In this document: positions 1-7,399 of the stretch, piece after piece
How positions within the stretch are numbered: position 1 is the first letter of the stretch
Layout of the letters: every line of letters starts with the position of its first letter
From: Aquiflexum sp. TKW24L
GTDB taxonomy: Bacteria > Bacteroidota > Bacteroidia > Cytophagales > Cyclobacteriaceae
Direction of reading: 5' to 3'
Length of the DNA: 64,000 nucleotides
NCBI RefSeq assembly: GCF_023502205.1
Contig: NZ_JAMFLG010000008.1
Span: 1 to 64,000, forward strand
The notes under the pieces: model-generated
The model's input: only the letters and a program-made list of their open reading frames with translations
Told to the model about the DNA's origin: nothing
Database searches by the model: none
Position numbers and translations under genes: made by a program

Positions 1-40
1 TTTACTTCTGACTTCCTACCTCCTACATCTTACTTCCTTC

Positions 41-376
41 TCAAGCCTTTTTCACAAATTCTGACTTCAAGGCCATGGAACCGAATCCCTCGATTTTGCA
101 GTCGATATTGTGGTCACCTTGTACCAATCGGATATTTTTGACTTTTGTTCCTGCTTTAATGGGATGTGCAGCACCTTTGATGGGGAGGTTTTTGATGATG
201 GTGACCGAATCCCCATTTGCCAATATGGCTCCGTTGGAATCTTTCACCACAAGTCCTTCTTCAACAACCGCCACTTCCGCTTCCCATTCGAAAGCACATT
301 CCGGACAGACAAATTTGCCATCCAATTCGTAAGTATATTCAGATTTGCAGGCCGGGCAAGGGGGTAAATTTTCCAT
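41..376 (-). CDS. yjdM: PhnA/YjdM family zinc-ribbon protein
   Basis: The 111-aa protein begins with a short zinc ribbon made of two CPxC pairs (residues about 7-10 and 24-27) and continues into the PhnA C-terminal domain, a small SH3-like barrel with the family pattern VxDSNGxxLxxGDSVTxIKxLxxKG. Length and domain order match the PhnA/YjdM family. The family was once linked to phosphonate use because of its position in E. coli, but its biochemical role is not established; a cytosolic metal-binding protein is the safe description. The ATG start lies just before the ribbon. It is a single gene outside the injection-system operon. Confidence 0.9.
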   Translation of the reverse strand: MENLPPCPACKSEYTYELDGKFVCPECAFEWEAEVAVVEEGLVVKDSNGAILANGDSVTIIKNLPIKGAAHPIKAGTKVKNIRLVQGDHNIDCKIEGFGSMALKSEFVKKA

Positions 377-681
377 GGGGTGAAGGTAAGGAAGTTCATC
401 TATTTTTGTAATATTTTAATACAATAGAGGTAATCAACCAAATTTAGCAATTACGTCTTCTCAATGCTCAGTGAAAATAAAATCATCCTAGAATAATTGG
501 AGTCCCTTCCTATTTTTTTACTGGGATATGCATCTATTCCGACAATTATCTATATTTAACTCTTAAGGAATAGAACTAGGAGTTCCCTCCAACACGGTGA
601 AAACACGGTATAAACACGGTCAAAGTGTAAGGGGACTACTACGGAGGGGTAAGGGAAGGTGTACTTTGATATAAAGGAGCT
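377..681. other. Intergenic region, no gene recognised
   Basis: This 305-base gap separates the divergently transcribed yjdM and the 124-aa protein. I see AT-rich sequence and a short purine-rich stretch just before 682 (AAAGGAG) that could serve as ribosome binding site for the plus-strand gene. I found no convincing promoter box, RNA gene or conserved open frame. Confidence 0.5.
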
Positions 682-1056
682 ATGGCTAAACTCGTAAGTT
701 GGACCAAGTTTGTAGGCACTCTTGGTGGCATTACATTTTACCTGATGAACGGGAAAAACATTGCCCGGCAGGCAAGACAAAAAAATAGGAAAAGGTATTG
801 GTTGAGCAGGTTTTTTGTTGGAACCAAAAAGATGAATGATGAATTTGGAAGGGCTTCCACGCTAAGCTCATCATTCAGATACCTGGCGCATACTCTCTTG
901 TATCAAATGGATACAGGTTATTTACATTCCCAACTCAGTGGGGCGTTTAGAAAAATTATGCTGACTGACGGCAGTCATGGGCCGGGAAAAAGGACCCTTC
1001 TTGGCGGAGATGTCAGCCAACTTCGAGGGAAGGAATTTGCCAATGACTTGCCCTAA
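682..1056 (+). CDS. Truncated member of a Bacteroidota conserved hypothetical family
   Basis: The 124-aa product starts with a pattern (GTLGGITFY near residue 13) that I recall from a multicopy family of uncharacterised Bacteroidota proteins, which are usually about 200 residues long and have GTIGxxTFYK near the start and a GLLxGFEFN-like motif near residue 120. Here the reading frame stops right after the equivalent of that motif (LRGKEFANDLP), so the C-terminal third seems to be missing. A purine-rich site (AAAGGAG) lies about 9 bases before the ATG. No function is known. The assignment rests on memory of the family, so it is tentative; the gene may be decayed rather than functional. Confidence 0.5.
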   Translation: MAKLVSWTKFVGTLGGITFYLMNGKNIARQARQKNRKRYWLSRFFVGTKKMNDEFGRASTLSSSFRYLAHTLLYQMDTGYLHSQLSGAFRKIMLTDGSHGPGKRTLLGGDVSQLRGKEFANDLP

Positions 1057-1126
1057 CAACCAACATGTTTGATTTTTTTACAAGTCGAACTTTTTTGCCT
1101 TTCCGGTAAGTGTATGTTTTTGCCAT
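1013..1126 (-). pseudogene. Possible remnant of an S8 (subtilisin-like) peptidase N-terminus
   Basis: On the minus strand an ATG at 1126 opens 37 codons beginning MAKTYTYRKGKKVRL and reaching VVRA before a stop at 1013. Many Bacteroidota S8-family peptidases start with a similar K-Y-T-Y-R-x-G-x-K-hydrophobic-x-L...FVVRA stretch, so this reads as the first ~25 codons of such a gene cut off after VVRA. Its end overlaps the 3' end of the plus-strand truncated gene at 682-1056, as if two gene fragments had been joined by a deletion or insertion. The match is short and from memory, so confidence is low. Confidence 0.3.
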
Positions 1127-1390
1127 GATTAGTATTTTTTTTGGTTAATTAATTTATTTGGATTGGGATGCGTTCGGATTTACAAGTCAAAAAGGATTTT
1201 GATTTGATTTCCCCATATTCCATGAATTCTAAATGAATTTATCTTTTAGATTTTTCGATCATTTAATACGGTTTGATTGGCATATAACTTCCCCCCAAAT
1301 TGTGTCGAAAGTAAAGGTTCTTTGGCACTCTCGATAATCTAAACCTCAAACTGTAGCGCACCCAAATTATTGAATTATCACAATAAACTG
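1127..1390. other. Intergenic region downstream of the eCIS operon
   Basis: AT-rich sequence between the gene remnants and the stop codon of the last eCIS operon gene. I see no convincing open frame. No clear stem followed by a T-run is visible just after the operon end on the minus strand, so the transcription stop of the operon is not identified. Confidence 0.4.
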
Positions 1391-3295
1391 CTACTTATAT
1401 TTTTTGTCATCAAACCACTTTTGAAGGTCTGGGGAAACAGCATTCAATTTTCCTGAAGTCCAAAAGGAATATGCCTCAGCATAGAACTCCTCTGGCTTAT
1501 GTGGCCAATTCTCTCGAGCGTAATCCGAAATAGGGGGAATGTTCTTTGATTCTACAAATGCCACAAATTTTTGAACCCTCGCCGACCTTTCATGTGCCAA
1601 TGCGTTTGCCTTTGCTGCATGAAAGAATTTTTCCTGTTCCTGCTCCACAGGGGCCAATGTCATCAAAATTGCATGCCGGGTATCGGTTTTTGACAATGAT
1701 TCAAATGCCTTTGTTCTTTCCTCCATTTTCTTATCGACACCAACAATGAAGCTTTCTACCTCGGATTCGGATTTTTCTCTGGATTTGGTTTGAGAATGGA
1801 AATTTTCAATTTCGGCACTTAGGGCTTGTACTGATGTCAAATATTGTAAGGCTTCTTCCAGATTTCTCATATCGTTGGTGACACCGCCTATGGCCTTTGC
1901 CAAGACTATATCGTGATTTAACTTGGCTGACGAAGTGCTTTGCTCGATTGCATCGAGGTCTGTTTGGCTGATGGCATGTTTTTGGGCATCACTTTCTTTT
2001 TTGTCTGAAGCGGTCTTGGCAGTTTTTGTAGCTGCTTCGTCAGCTTTTAATAATTTCTCATTTTTTGTTCTTTCTGTTCTTTTTTGGTCTGCTATCTTCC
2101 TCAAGGCATCCATTTCACCTTTCAATTGTTTCTTTATTGTAGGTTCTGACTCTTTGTTAAACTCTTCCACCTTTTTGGTAAGTTCATCAACAGCAAGGTT
2201 CATTTCATCGTTGGCCATAGTAAAGGTGATACTACTTTCATTTTCCTTGTTTATCTTAGTGTTATATTCTGCCAAAGCTTTGTTAGAAGCCAAGTTAGCC
2301 TGCCTGCTTGGAAATGTAGCAATGGCATGGCCGACTTCGTGTTGCACCAATCTTTTTTGCTCAACTTCCGGAGTTCCCGGTTTAAAATTCAAATCTGCCA
2401 ATGAAAGCTCATATTCGTCGGTTACCGTTGTATCATTTACCGATTGTTGAGAAGAAAATTGACCTGCTGTTTTTCCTCCCAAACTGGAGACACGTTTAAG
2501 AACTACATCTTTTAGCGCATGGATATCTTCATTTGGAATGTTTGCGATCGCCTCCTTCGTGATTCTCAATTCCTCCAAAGTCCATGTGGAGGTACCATCC
2601 TCAACTGACTTGAGGGAAAAGGCAGTCTTTATTTCAGACTTTAGCTTGGCAATTGCCTCTTGTTCCTTTTTCCTTGCATCCTCTTCAGGATCTCTCCGTA
2701 TCGCTTTTGATTTTTGGATGAAATGCGTCAGTTCGTGCGCCAATAACTTCTTTCCGCTTTGGTTATTGGGCTCAAATTTTCCTAAGTTGAAGTAAATGTC
2801 TGCGCCATGAGTAAAAGCCTTAGCGCCAAGGTTTTTGCTCAAGGTAGCGGCTGAGGTATCGGTATGAATTTTGACTTTGGAAAAATCCATCCCAAATCCC
2901 TGTTCCATTTCTGACTGGGTATTTTTGGGCAATGGATTTCCGCCTCCTTTGGAAGCAAAAAGTTGAGAGGATGTTTTTGAGGAAACCACTGGCGTTTCAG
3001 CATTTGTCCTCTTCGTCATCAATGTTTGGCTCAAATTTTCATCACCTTCATTACCCTTTAAGTGGACTGAAGAGGGTTTGGGAGTGAGGAAGCGTTCAAG
3101 ATTTTGGGACTTAGAATCTGATTCTGAAAGCCTTTGAACTACCTGTTCAGCGACTTGGTCTGCTTCAACTTCATATTTGTCGCCGGGTTGGTTAACTTGA
3201 AGTTTGGTCTGGATAGGTGTTGCCGAAAAAAATGATTCCTTTCCAAGGCCTTTTGGCTTAGATTGGGATTTCTTTTTTTCTTGTACAGCCTCCAT
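1391..3295 (-). CDS. DUF4157 eCIS cargo candidate with anthrax lethal factor-like metalloprotease domain
   Basis: This 634-aa protein is the last gene of the injection-system operon. Residues about 125-196 are a DUF4157 (eCIS-core) domain with its HELTH motif at 187-191. The N-terminus (FF...IQTKLQVNQPGDKYEVEAD, 22-46) is shared in pattern with the neighbouring DUF4157 protein and may be a loading region. The C-terminal half carries a second zincin motif, HEVGH at 319-323, and ends with DYAR (591-594) and PEEFYAEAY (601-609). The last two resemble the anthrax lethal factor catalytic domain (SYGR and AEFFAEAF around Tyr728 and zinc ligand Glu735), so H319, H323 and E603 are predicted zinc ligands, E320 the catalytic base and Y592 the conserved tyrosine. 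A Lys/Glu-rich helical insertion of about 250 residues separates the two halves of the active site. No signal peptide or membrane segment. Export via the eCIS tube is inferred. Confidence 0.72.
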   Translation of the reverse strand: MEAVQEKKKSQSKPKGLGKESFFSATPIQTKLQVNQPGDKYEVEADQVAEQVVQRLSESDSKSQNLERFLTPKPSSVHLKGNEGDENLSQTLMTKRTNAETPVVSSKTSSQLFASKGGGNPLPKNTQSEMEQGFGMDFSKVKIHTDTSAATLSKNLGAKAFTHGADIYFNLGKFEPNNQSGKKLLAHELTHFIQKSKAIRRDPEEDARKKEQEAIAKLKSEIKTAFSLKSVEDGTSTWTLEELRITKEAIANIPNEDIHALKDVVLKRVSSLGGKTAGQFSSQQSVNDTTVTDEYELSLADLNFKPGTPEVEQKRLVQHEVGHAIATFPSRQANLASNKALAEYNTKINKENESSITFTMANDEMNLAVDELTKKVEEFNKESEPTIKKQLKGEMDALRKIADQKRTERTKNEKLLKADEAATKTAKTASDKKESDAQKHAISQTDLDAIEQSTSSAKLNHDIVLAKAIGGVTNDMRNLEEALQYLTSVQALSAEIENFHSQTKSREKSESEVESFIVGVDKKMEERTKAFESLSKTDTRHAILMTLAPVEQEQEKFFHAAKANALAHERSARVQKFVAFVESKNIPPISDYARENWPHKPEEFYAEAYSFWTSGKLNAVSPDLQKWFDDKKYK

Positions 3296-3369
3296 TTGTA
3301 TTTCTACTTAAGTTGAATGAGTTTTCTTCTATCTCTTTTTTTCTTTAGAATAATTTAGCTGGAATTTCA

Positions 3370-4482
3370 TTAAAACTTAAACACAAGTCCCAATCCTATT
3401 CCTGCCTTTACTTTTCCATTAGATCCGATGTCTATCGGCACTCCAGCTTTAGCGGAAAGCATGTCCGTGATTTTGAGGGAAACTCCGGGTGTGATATTTC
3501 CTGAAGGTCCGTTCTTATCCAAAAGGAACTTTCCTGCGATTTCCGGTGTCAAACGGGAATAGGGGAAAAAGACCGCTTTTCCATCCACAGACAGGGAGGG
3601 GGAATTTTTGAAGTCCGTTTCGGCTGTAACCCCAGAGTCCAGTTTGAGTTTGGAATCGAATAGTGTCCAACTTCCATTTACTTTGAAATAGGCTTTTGCT
3701 TTATCGGGCTTGGAAAGGTCCAAGGGAGTTTCCTCCGCTTTGATTCCTGTTGTGGCAGAAATTCCCGAAGCTTTGTCTTTTGCTACAAGTTCTGCGGAGG
3801 TGCTCACGGTATCGCCTGAAGTTTTTTCGGAAGCCTTGGCAGTAATTGCATCGGTCACTTTTTCTTCCCCTGACCTGGTGGTGGTTGTCTTCCCTTTGAT
3901 TTCCCCTTCTTTGTATTCTGTGGCAACCTCCACTTTGGTTTCAACCTTAGGTTTGTCGTCAGCCTTATCTTTTTGTTCTTCAACTTCTCTTTTGACAGAA
4001 AAACCGCTCGACGCATTTGGCTGCATGGTATGGGCAAGTTCATGTGCCAAAAGTCTTTTCCCTACTCCATCTTTTGGGTTGAAATATTTCTTTTGAAAGT
4101 AAATATCCGAGCCTACAGTAAAAGCCTTGGCGTTGATTTCCCTGCCCAACCGGGAGGATTGTTCGTCAGAATGGATTTTTATACCGGAAAAATCGCTACC
4201 GAAAGCACTTTCCATTTGACTTTTGGTTTGGGGAGAAAGTGTGCTCCCCATTCCATTGGTAGTTTTGAGTTCAGTAGCGAAATGAGAGCTTGGTTCGGTT
4301 TTTTTATTTTCGTGAACTGTTCCCATCACCTGCCCGGCCATCTTTTCCGATTCTTTTTCCTGTGGGTCATTTGGTCGGCTTATTTTCAACTTTTCCTGAA
4401 ATGCATCACCTGTGAAAAAGGGATTTTTCCCATTTGAATTTGTCCTGACTTTCGAGGTTTTATTCTCCTTTATCGCTTCCAT
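3370..4482 (-). CDS. DUF4157 eCIS cargo candidate with beta-rich C-terminus
   Basis: The 370-aa protein has the DUF4157 (eCIS-core) domain at about residues 85-152, with the HELAH motif at 147-151. The first 50 residues follow the same pattern as the next DUF4157 protein (FF...FQEKLKISRPND...E.E). After residue 165 comes a Lys/Glu/Thr-rich stretch to about 255, then about 110 residues of alternating hydrophobic and polar strands rich in Gly, ending in GIGLGLVFKF with a terminal Phe. That end looks like the last strands of a membrane beta-barrel, but no known domain is recognised. DUF4157 proteins are strongly associated with eCIS loci and are thought to be loaded cargo. The gene lies 37 bases after the ATPase gene. 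Activity of the C-terminal part is unknown. Confidence 0.7.
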   Translation of the reverse strand: MEAIKENKTSKVRTNSNGKNPFFTGDAFQEKLKISRPNDPQEKESEKMAGQVMGTVHENKKTEPSSHFATELKTTNGMGSTLSPQTKSQMESAFGSDFSGIKIHSDEQSSRLGREINAKAFTVGSDIYFQKKYFNPKDGVGKRLLAHELAHTMQPNASSGFSVKREVEEQKDKADDKPKVETKVEVATEYKEGEIKGKTTTTRSGEEKVTDAITAKASEKTSGDTVSTSAELVAKDKASGISATTGIKAEETPLDLSKPDKAKAYFKVNGSWTLFDSKLKLDSGVTAETDFKNSPSLSVDGKAVFFPYSRLTPEIAGKFLLDKNGPSGNITPGVSLKITDMLSAKAGVPIDIGSNGKVKAGIGLGLVFKF

Positions 4483-4519
4483 TTCCTTCGTTTTTATTTG
4501 TAAATGATAATCTCACTTG

Positions 4520-5860
4520 CTACTTCCCCTCTTTTTCCATTTCCCTCTTTATTCCTTTTATCACCATATCCTTGGTCAATATAAAATCGCGGCTTTCCAA
4601 TGCGGTCAGGGAAAGGTATTGGATGATGTTGATGATGTGGGAACCGGTCAGTTCGTATTTTTCGGCGATTTCCCTGAGCCCGTTTTCTTTGCTTATTTTG
4701 AATTGACTCGGCAAGGATTTTTCCCACAAAACCAGTCTGTCGTCTGCTTTGGGTGCCGGGAAATAAATGATGGCGTTGAATCTCCTGATAAAAGCAGTGT
4801 CAATGTTGGTTTTGAAGTTGGAAGCCAAAATCACGAGCCCGTTATAGCTTTCGATTCTTTGAAGCAAGTAAGAAACTTCCTGATTGGCATATTTGTCATG
4901 TGCATCCCTGACTCCGGTCCGCTTTCCAAAAATCGCATCTGCTTCATCGAAGAACAGAATCCAATCTTTGTGCTCTGCCTTGTCAAATAGCGTAGCCAGG
5001 TTCTTTTCTGTTTCCCCGATATATTTGGATACAACCATGGACAAGTCAATTCTGAATACTTCCTTTCCGGTATACTTTGCCAAAAGTGTAGCAGTAACCG
5101 TCTTGCCTGTTCCCGGTGGGCCATAAAACAATGCCCTATATCCCGGCTTTATTTTTCTGCCCAGATCCCATTCTGAAAGCAAGGTGTCTTTGTGCTTGAG
5201 CCAGGTCTGCAATTCTTTGACCTGATGCCAGACTTGATCCGGAAGTACAAGGTCCTCCCAAGTCAATTCTGATTGGAGGTGTTCTGCCGGGAAATTGATG
5301 CTTAAAGTAGGAAGGGAAATCTTTCCGGTGGTCATCACTTCCACGTATTCAGGATCCATGACCAGTTTTCCGCTCAATCTAGGCTCTCCGGTTTTGACAG
5401 TTTCCAGTGATAGGATCCGGTGTTTGAACAATGGATTGGATTGGTCAAAGATCGAGAGTTGGTTCAACCTTTGCTGAATATCCATTCCCGCCAATAGGAA
5501 AAGAATGGTTTCTCCCGAGGCAACCATACCTCTATGCTGCTCTGGTTTTACCCCGCCAAACTCAGGAAAATCCCCACCTTGGGGAAGGTATTCCAGAATG
5601 ATCCTGTCAAAAAACCCCGGTACAATATGGGGAACCAAGGCAGCAGAAAGTAGAAGCAAATTCTCTTTATTCAAATTGTAATGCCTGATTAATCTAGAAA
5701 CTGTGCTTTGCGCATCGAAAATCAATTCCGTGGAATCCTGATCTTCCAAAATTTTTCCATGGAAAAAGTTGTCGAGCCGGTATTTCAAACCGACTTCCAA
5801 AAATTCAATGATGGTTTTTATATCCTCCATAGTCAGCGCATTTTTATTCCCATTCGACAA
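4520..5860 (-). CDS. eCIS AAA+ ATPase (Afp15-like)
   Basis: The 446-aa protein has an N-terminal helical region (1-200) and a C-terminal AAA+ module with Walker A GPPGTGKT (247-254), Walker B ILFFDEAD (301-308), sensor-1 LASN near 345 and an arginine finger in AFIRRF (356-361). This layout is that of the Afp15/PVC15 ATPases found in nearly all eCIS loci, where they are needed for particle assembly or cargo loading but are not seen in the mature particle. The start overlaps the end of the tape-measure gene by 17 bases, indicating translational coupling. Both nucleotide-binding motifs are intact, so an active ATPase is expected. Confidence 0.93.
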   Translation of the reverse strand: MSNGNKNALTMEDIKTIIEFLEVGLKYRLDNFFHGKILEDQDSTELIFDAQSTVSRLIRHYNLNKENLLLLSAALVPHIVPGFFDRIILEYLPQGGDFPEFGGVKPEQHRGMVASGETILFLLAGMDIQQRLNQLSIFDQSNPLFKHRILSLETVKTGEPRLSGKLVMDPEYVEVMTTGKISLPTLSINFPAEHLQSELTWEDLVLPDQVWHQVKELQTWLKHKDTLLSEWDLGRKIKPGYRALFYGPPGTGKTVTATLLAKYTGKEVFRIDLSMVVSKYIGETEKNLATLFDKAEHKDWILFFDEADAIFGKRTGVRDAHDKYANQEVSYLLQRIESYNGLVILASNFKTNIDTAFIRRFNAIIYFPAPKADDRLVLWEKSLPSQFKISKENGLREIAEKYELTGSHIINIIQYLSLTALESRDFILTKDMVIKGIKREMEKEGK

Positions 5861-7388
5861 ACATCATGTCATTCATCCAAGGCAATTTGATGATACCGAG
5901 TCCCCAAGGCAGCTTGGCCAAAAGCACATCTACCGTTTTTCGTTCTACTTGGAGTTTCCACCCTTTTTCTACCCGGCTGATTTTGCCGTTGCGCTGCAGG
6001 AAGGTCTCCCGCAATCCGTCTATGCTAGTATTTTTCAATACTGACCAATGTCCGATTACTGCCTGTAGCAGTTCTTCACATTCAATTTTGGTCTCGGGAT
6101 TGAGCTCTGTTTCATCCCCCAAAACCTGAAAAACTCCCATCCCGCAAAGGATTTTGTTGAGTGGATAATAATTTTCGGCAAGTTCATTTTCTCCATATAC
6201 CAAAAATTGGAGCACCCTTGCAGCCAATGATTGGTCGGATTCAGCCAAAAACTTTCCGTTTTCTGTCAGTTGTAGGTTGCTGAAGAGCCCGGCCAAAAAT
6301 GGATGCAAAAGAACCAAACCTGCATTTTCCACAAATATTCCTTCTTCTATTTCCTGATCTTCCTGTTCTTTTGATCCCAATTGATGGTGTGGTGGATTTG
6401 GTCTAGTCATTGGTCTTGAATCAGGCTGTGATTTGGGTAGATGGTCTAATGGCCTGGAATCTTGGGATTTATTATTTTTATTTTGAAGTTCAGCTTGTAG
6501 AAATTCAATTTCCTCAAGTAAAAAACTTACTTCTTTCCAAAATGATGGATTCCTTTTTAGGATACTTTGCATTAAATGGGAAATCTTTCTTTGTAATTCA
6601 GGGGAATTGGTTTCAAGAACCAAAGACTTCATTTCATTCCATAATTCCTTCTCCTTTCCAGCTTCTCTGGCTAAGTATTCTCCCAATTTTGGGAGGTTCT
6701 CGAAAGAAAGGTTGCTGATCAAACTTTCAAGAAAATGGGTAGTTGAAAATGGTTTTTGCTCGGGATCAATACGAACCAATACTTGAAATAATTCTTCTTG
6801 GAGACTGGCTTTATCTAGAAAAGAAACCAAATGGAATACTTCGGGATGTAATTTTAAACTCCATGCTGCTATCACTTTTGCAAAGAAATCGGAGCTAAAA
6901 GAACAAATAAAACGCTTTTGAAGTACCGGTGATTGATGCAAAATGAACCTGAGGTTTTCCAAAAACAGAGGTTCCAAAACCACAGAATTTTCCAAATCCC
7001 TAGGATTTGCAAAAGGACTGTTCCAATGGAAATATCCTTTTTTAAGAAAATGGATAAAAACTTCTTCAGCCTTTTTTCCAACAGGAATGATTTCATTTTT
7101 CTCTTTTGATACTGATTTTAAATTTTCATCGAGTTGTATTAAAACCTGTTTTACCAGGTTCTCTTCCCAATTTTCATACAAAATCTTCCCACAATCCAGT
7201 TCAAGTTTATCAAAGACAATGGTAGCTTTTGGATCTCCATAATTGTCAAAAGCTTTTTCCAAAGCAGGTTTTATTTTTTCGTAGAATAACAAACCAAGAC
7301 TGTCCTGCACTCCCAATCCTTCCTCCAACCCTTCAAAATCTACCTGAAGGGAAGCTGTATGGATTTTATGTTTTTGGATTTCGGACAT
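5844..7388 (-). CDS. eCIS tape-measure family protein (CIS_TMP)
   Basis: The 514-aa protein starts with the conserved N-terminal segment of the contractile-injection-system tape-measure family: a HKIHTASLQVDF strand, a second strand near ATIVFDKLELDCG, and a long helical body. By position it matches Afp14, which sets the tube length. It is mostly helical with a polar, low-complexity linker (about 305-335, rich in Ser, Asn, Pro and Gln) before a C-terminal domain of about 150 residues. It has no transmembrane segment. It lies 11 bases after the 1366-aa gene and overlaps the ATPase gene. Whether this protein is the real ruler in Bacteroidota particles has to be inferred from the family name. 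Confidence 0.8.
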   Translation of the reverse strand: MSEIQKHKIHTASLQVDFEGLEEGLGVQDSLGLLFYEKIKPALEKAFDNYGDPKATIVFDKLELDCGKILYENWEENLVKQVLIQLDENLKSVSKEKNEIIPVGKKAEEVFIHFLKKGYFHWNSPFANPRDLENSVVLEPLFLENLRFILHQSPVLQKRFICSFSSDFFAKVIAAWSLKLHPEVFHLVSFLDKASLQEELFQVLVRIDPEQKPFSTTHFLESLISNLSFENLPKLGEYLAREAGKEKELWNEMKSLVLETNSPELQRKISHLMQSILKRNPSFWKEVSFLLEEIEFLQAELQNKNNKSQDSRPLDHLPKSQPDSRPMTRPNPPHHQLGSKEQEDQEIEEGIFVENAGLVLLHPFLAGLFSNLQLTENGKFLAESDQSLAARVLQFLVYGENELAENYYPLNKILCGMGVFQVLGDETELNPETKIECEELLQAVIGHWSVLKNTSIDGLRETFLQRNGKISRVEKGWKLQVERKTVDVLLAKLPWGLGIIKLPWMNDMMFVEWE

Positions 7389-7399
7389 CGTGTATTAAA

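Noticed and set aside
1-40. Pyrimidine-rich repeated sequence (TTACTTC/CTTCCTACCTC pattern) at the left edge.
   Set aside because: It resembles low-complexity intergenic repeats of Bacteroidota, but only 40 bases are visible, so no element can be defined.
1923-2450. A 175-codon plus-strand open frame inside the DUF4157 metalloprotease gene.
   Set aside because: It is antisense to a well-supported coding region, rich in Ser/Phe/Leu as mirror frames of Lys/Glu-rich genes are, and shows no domain.
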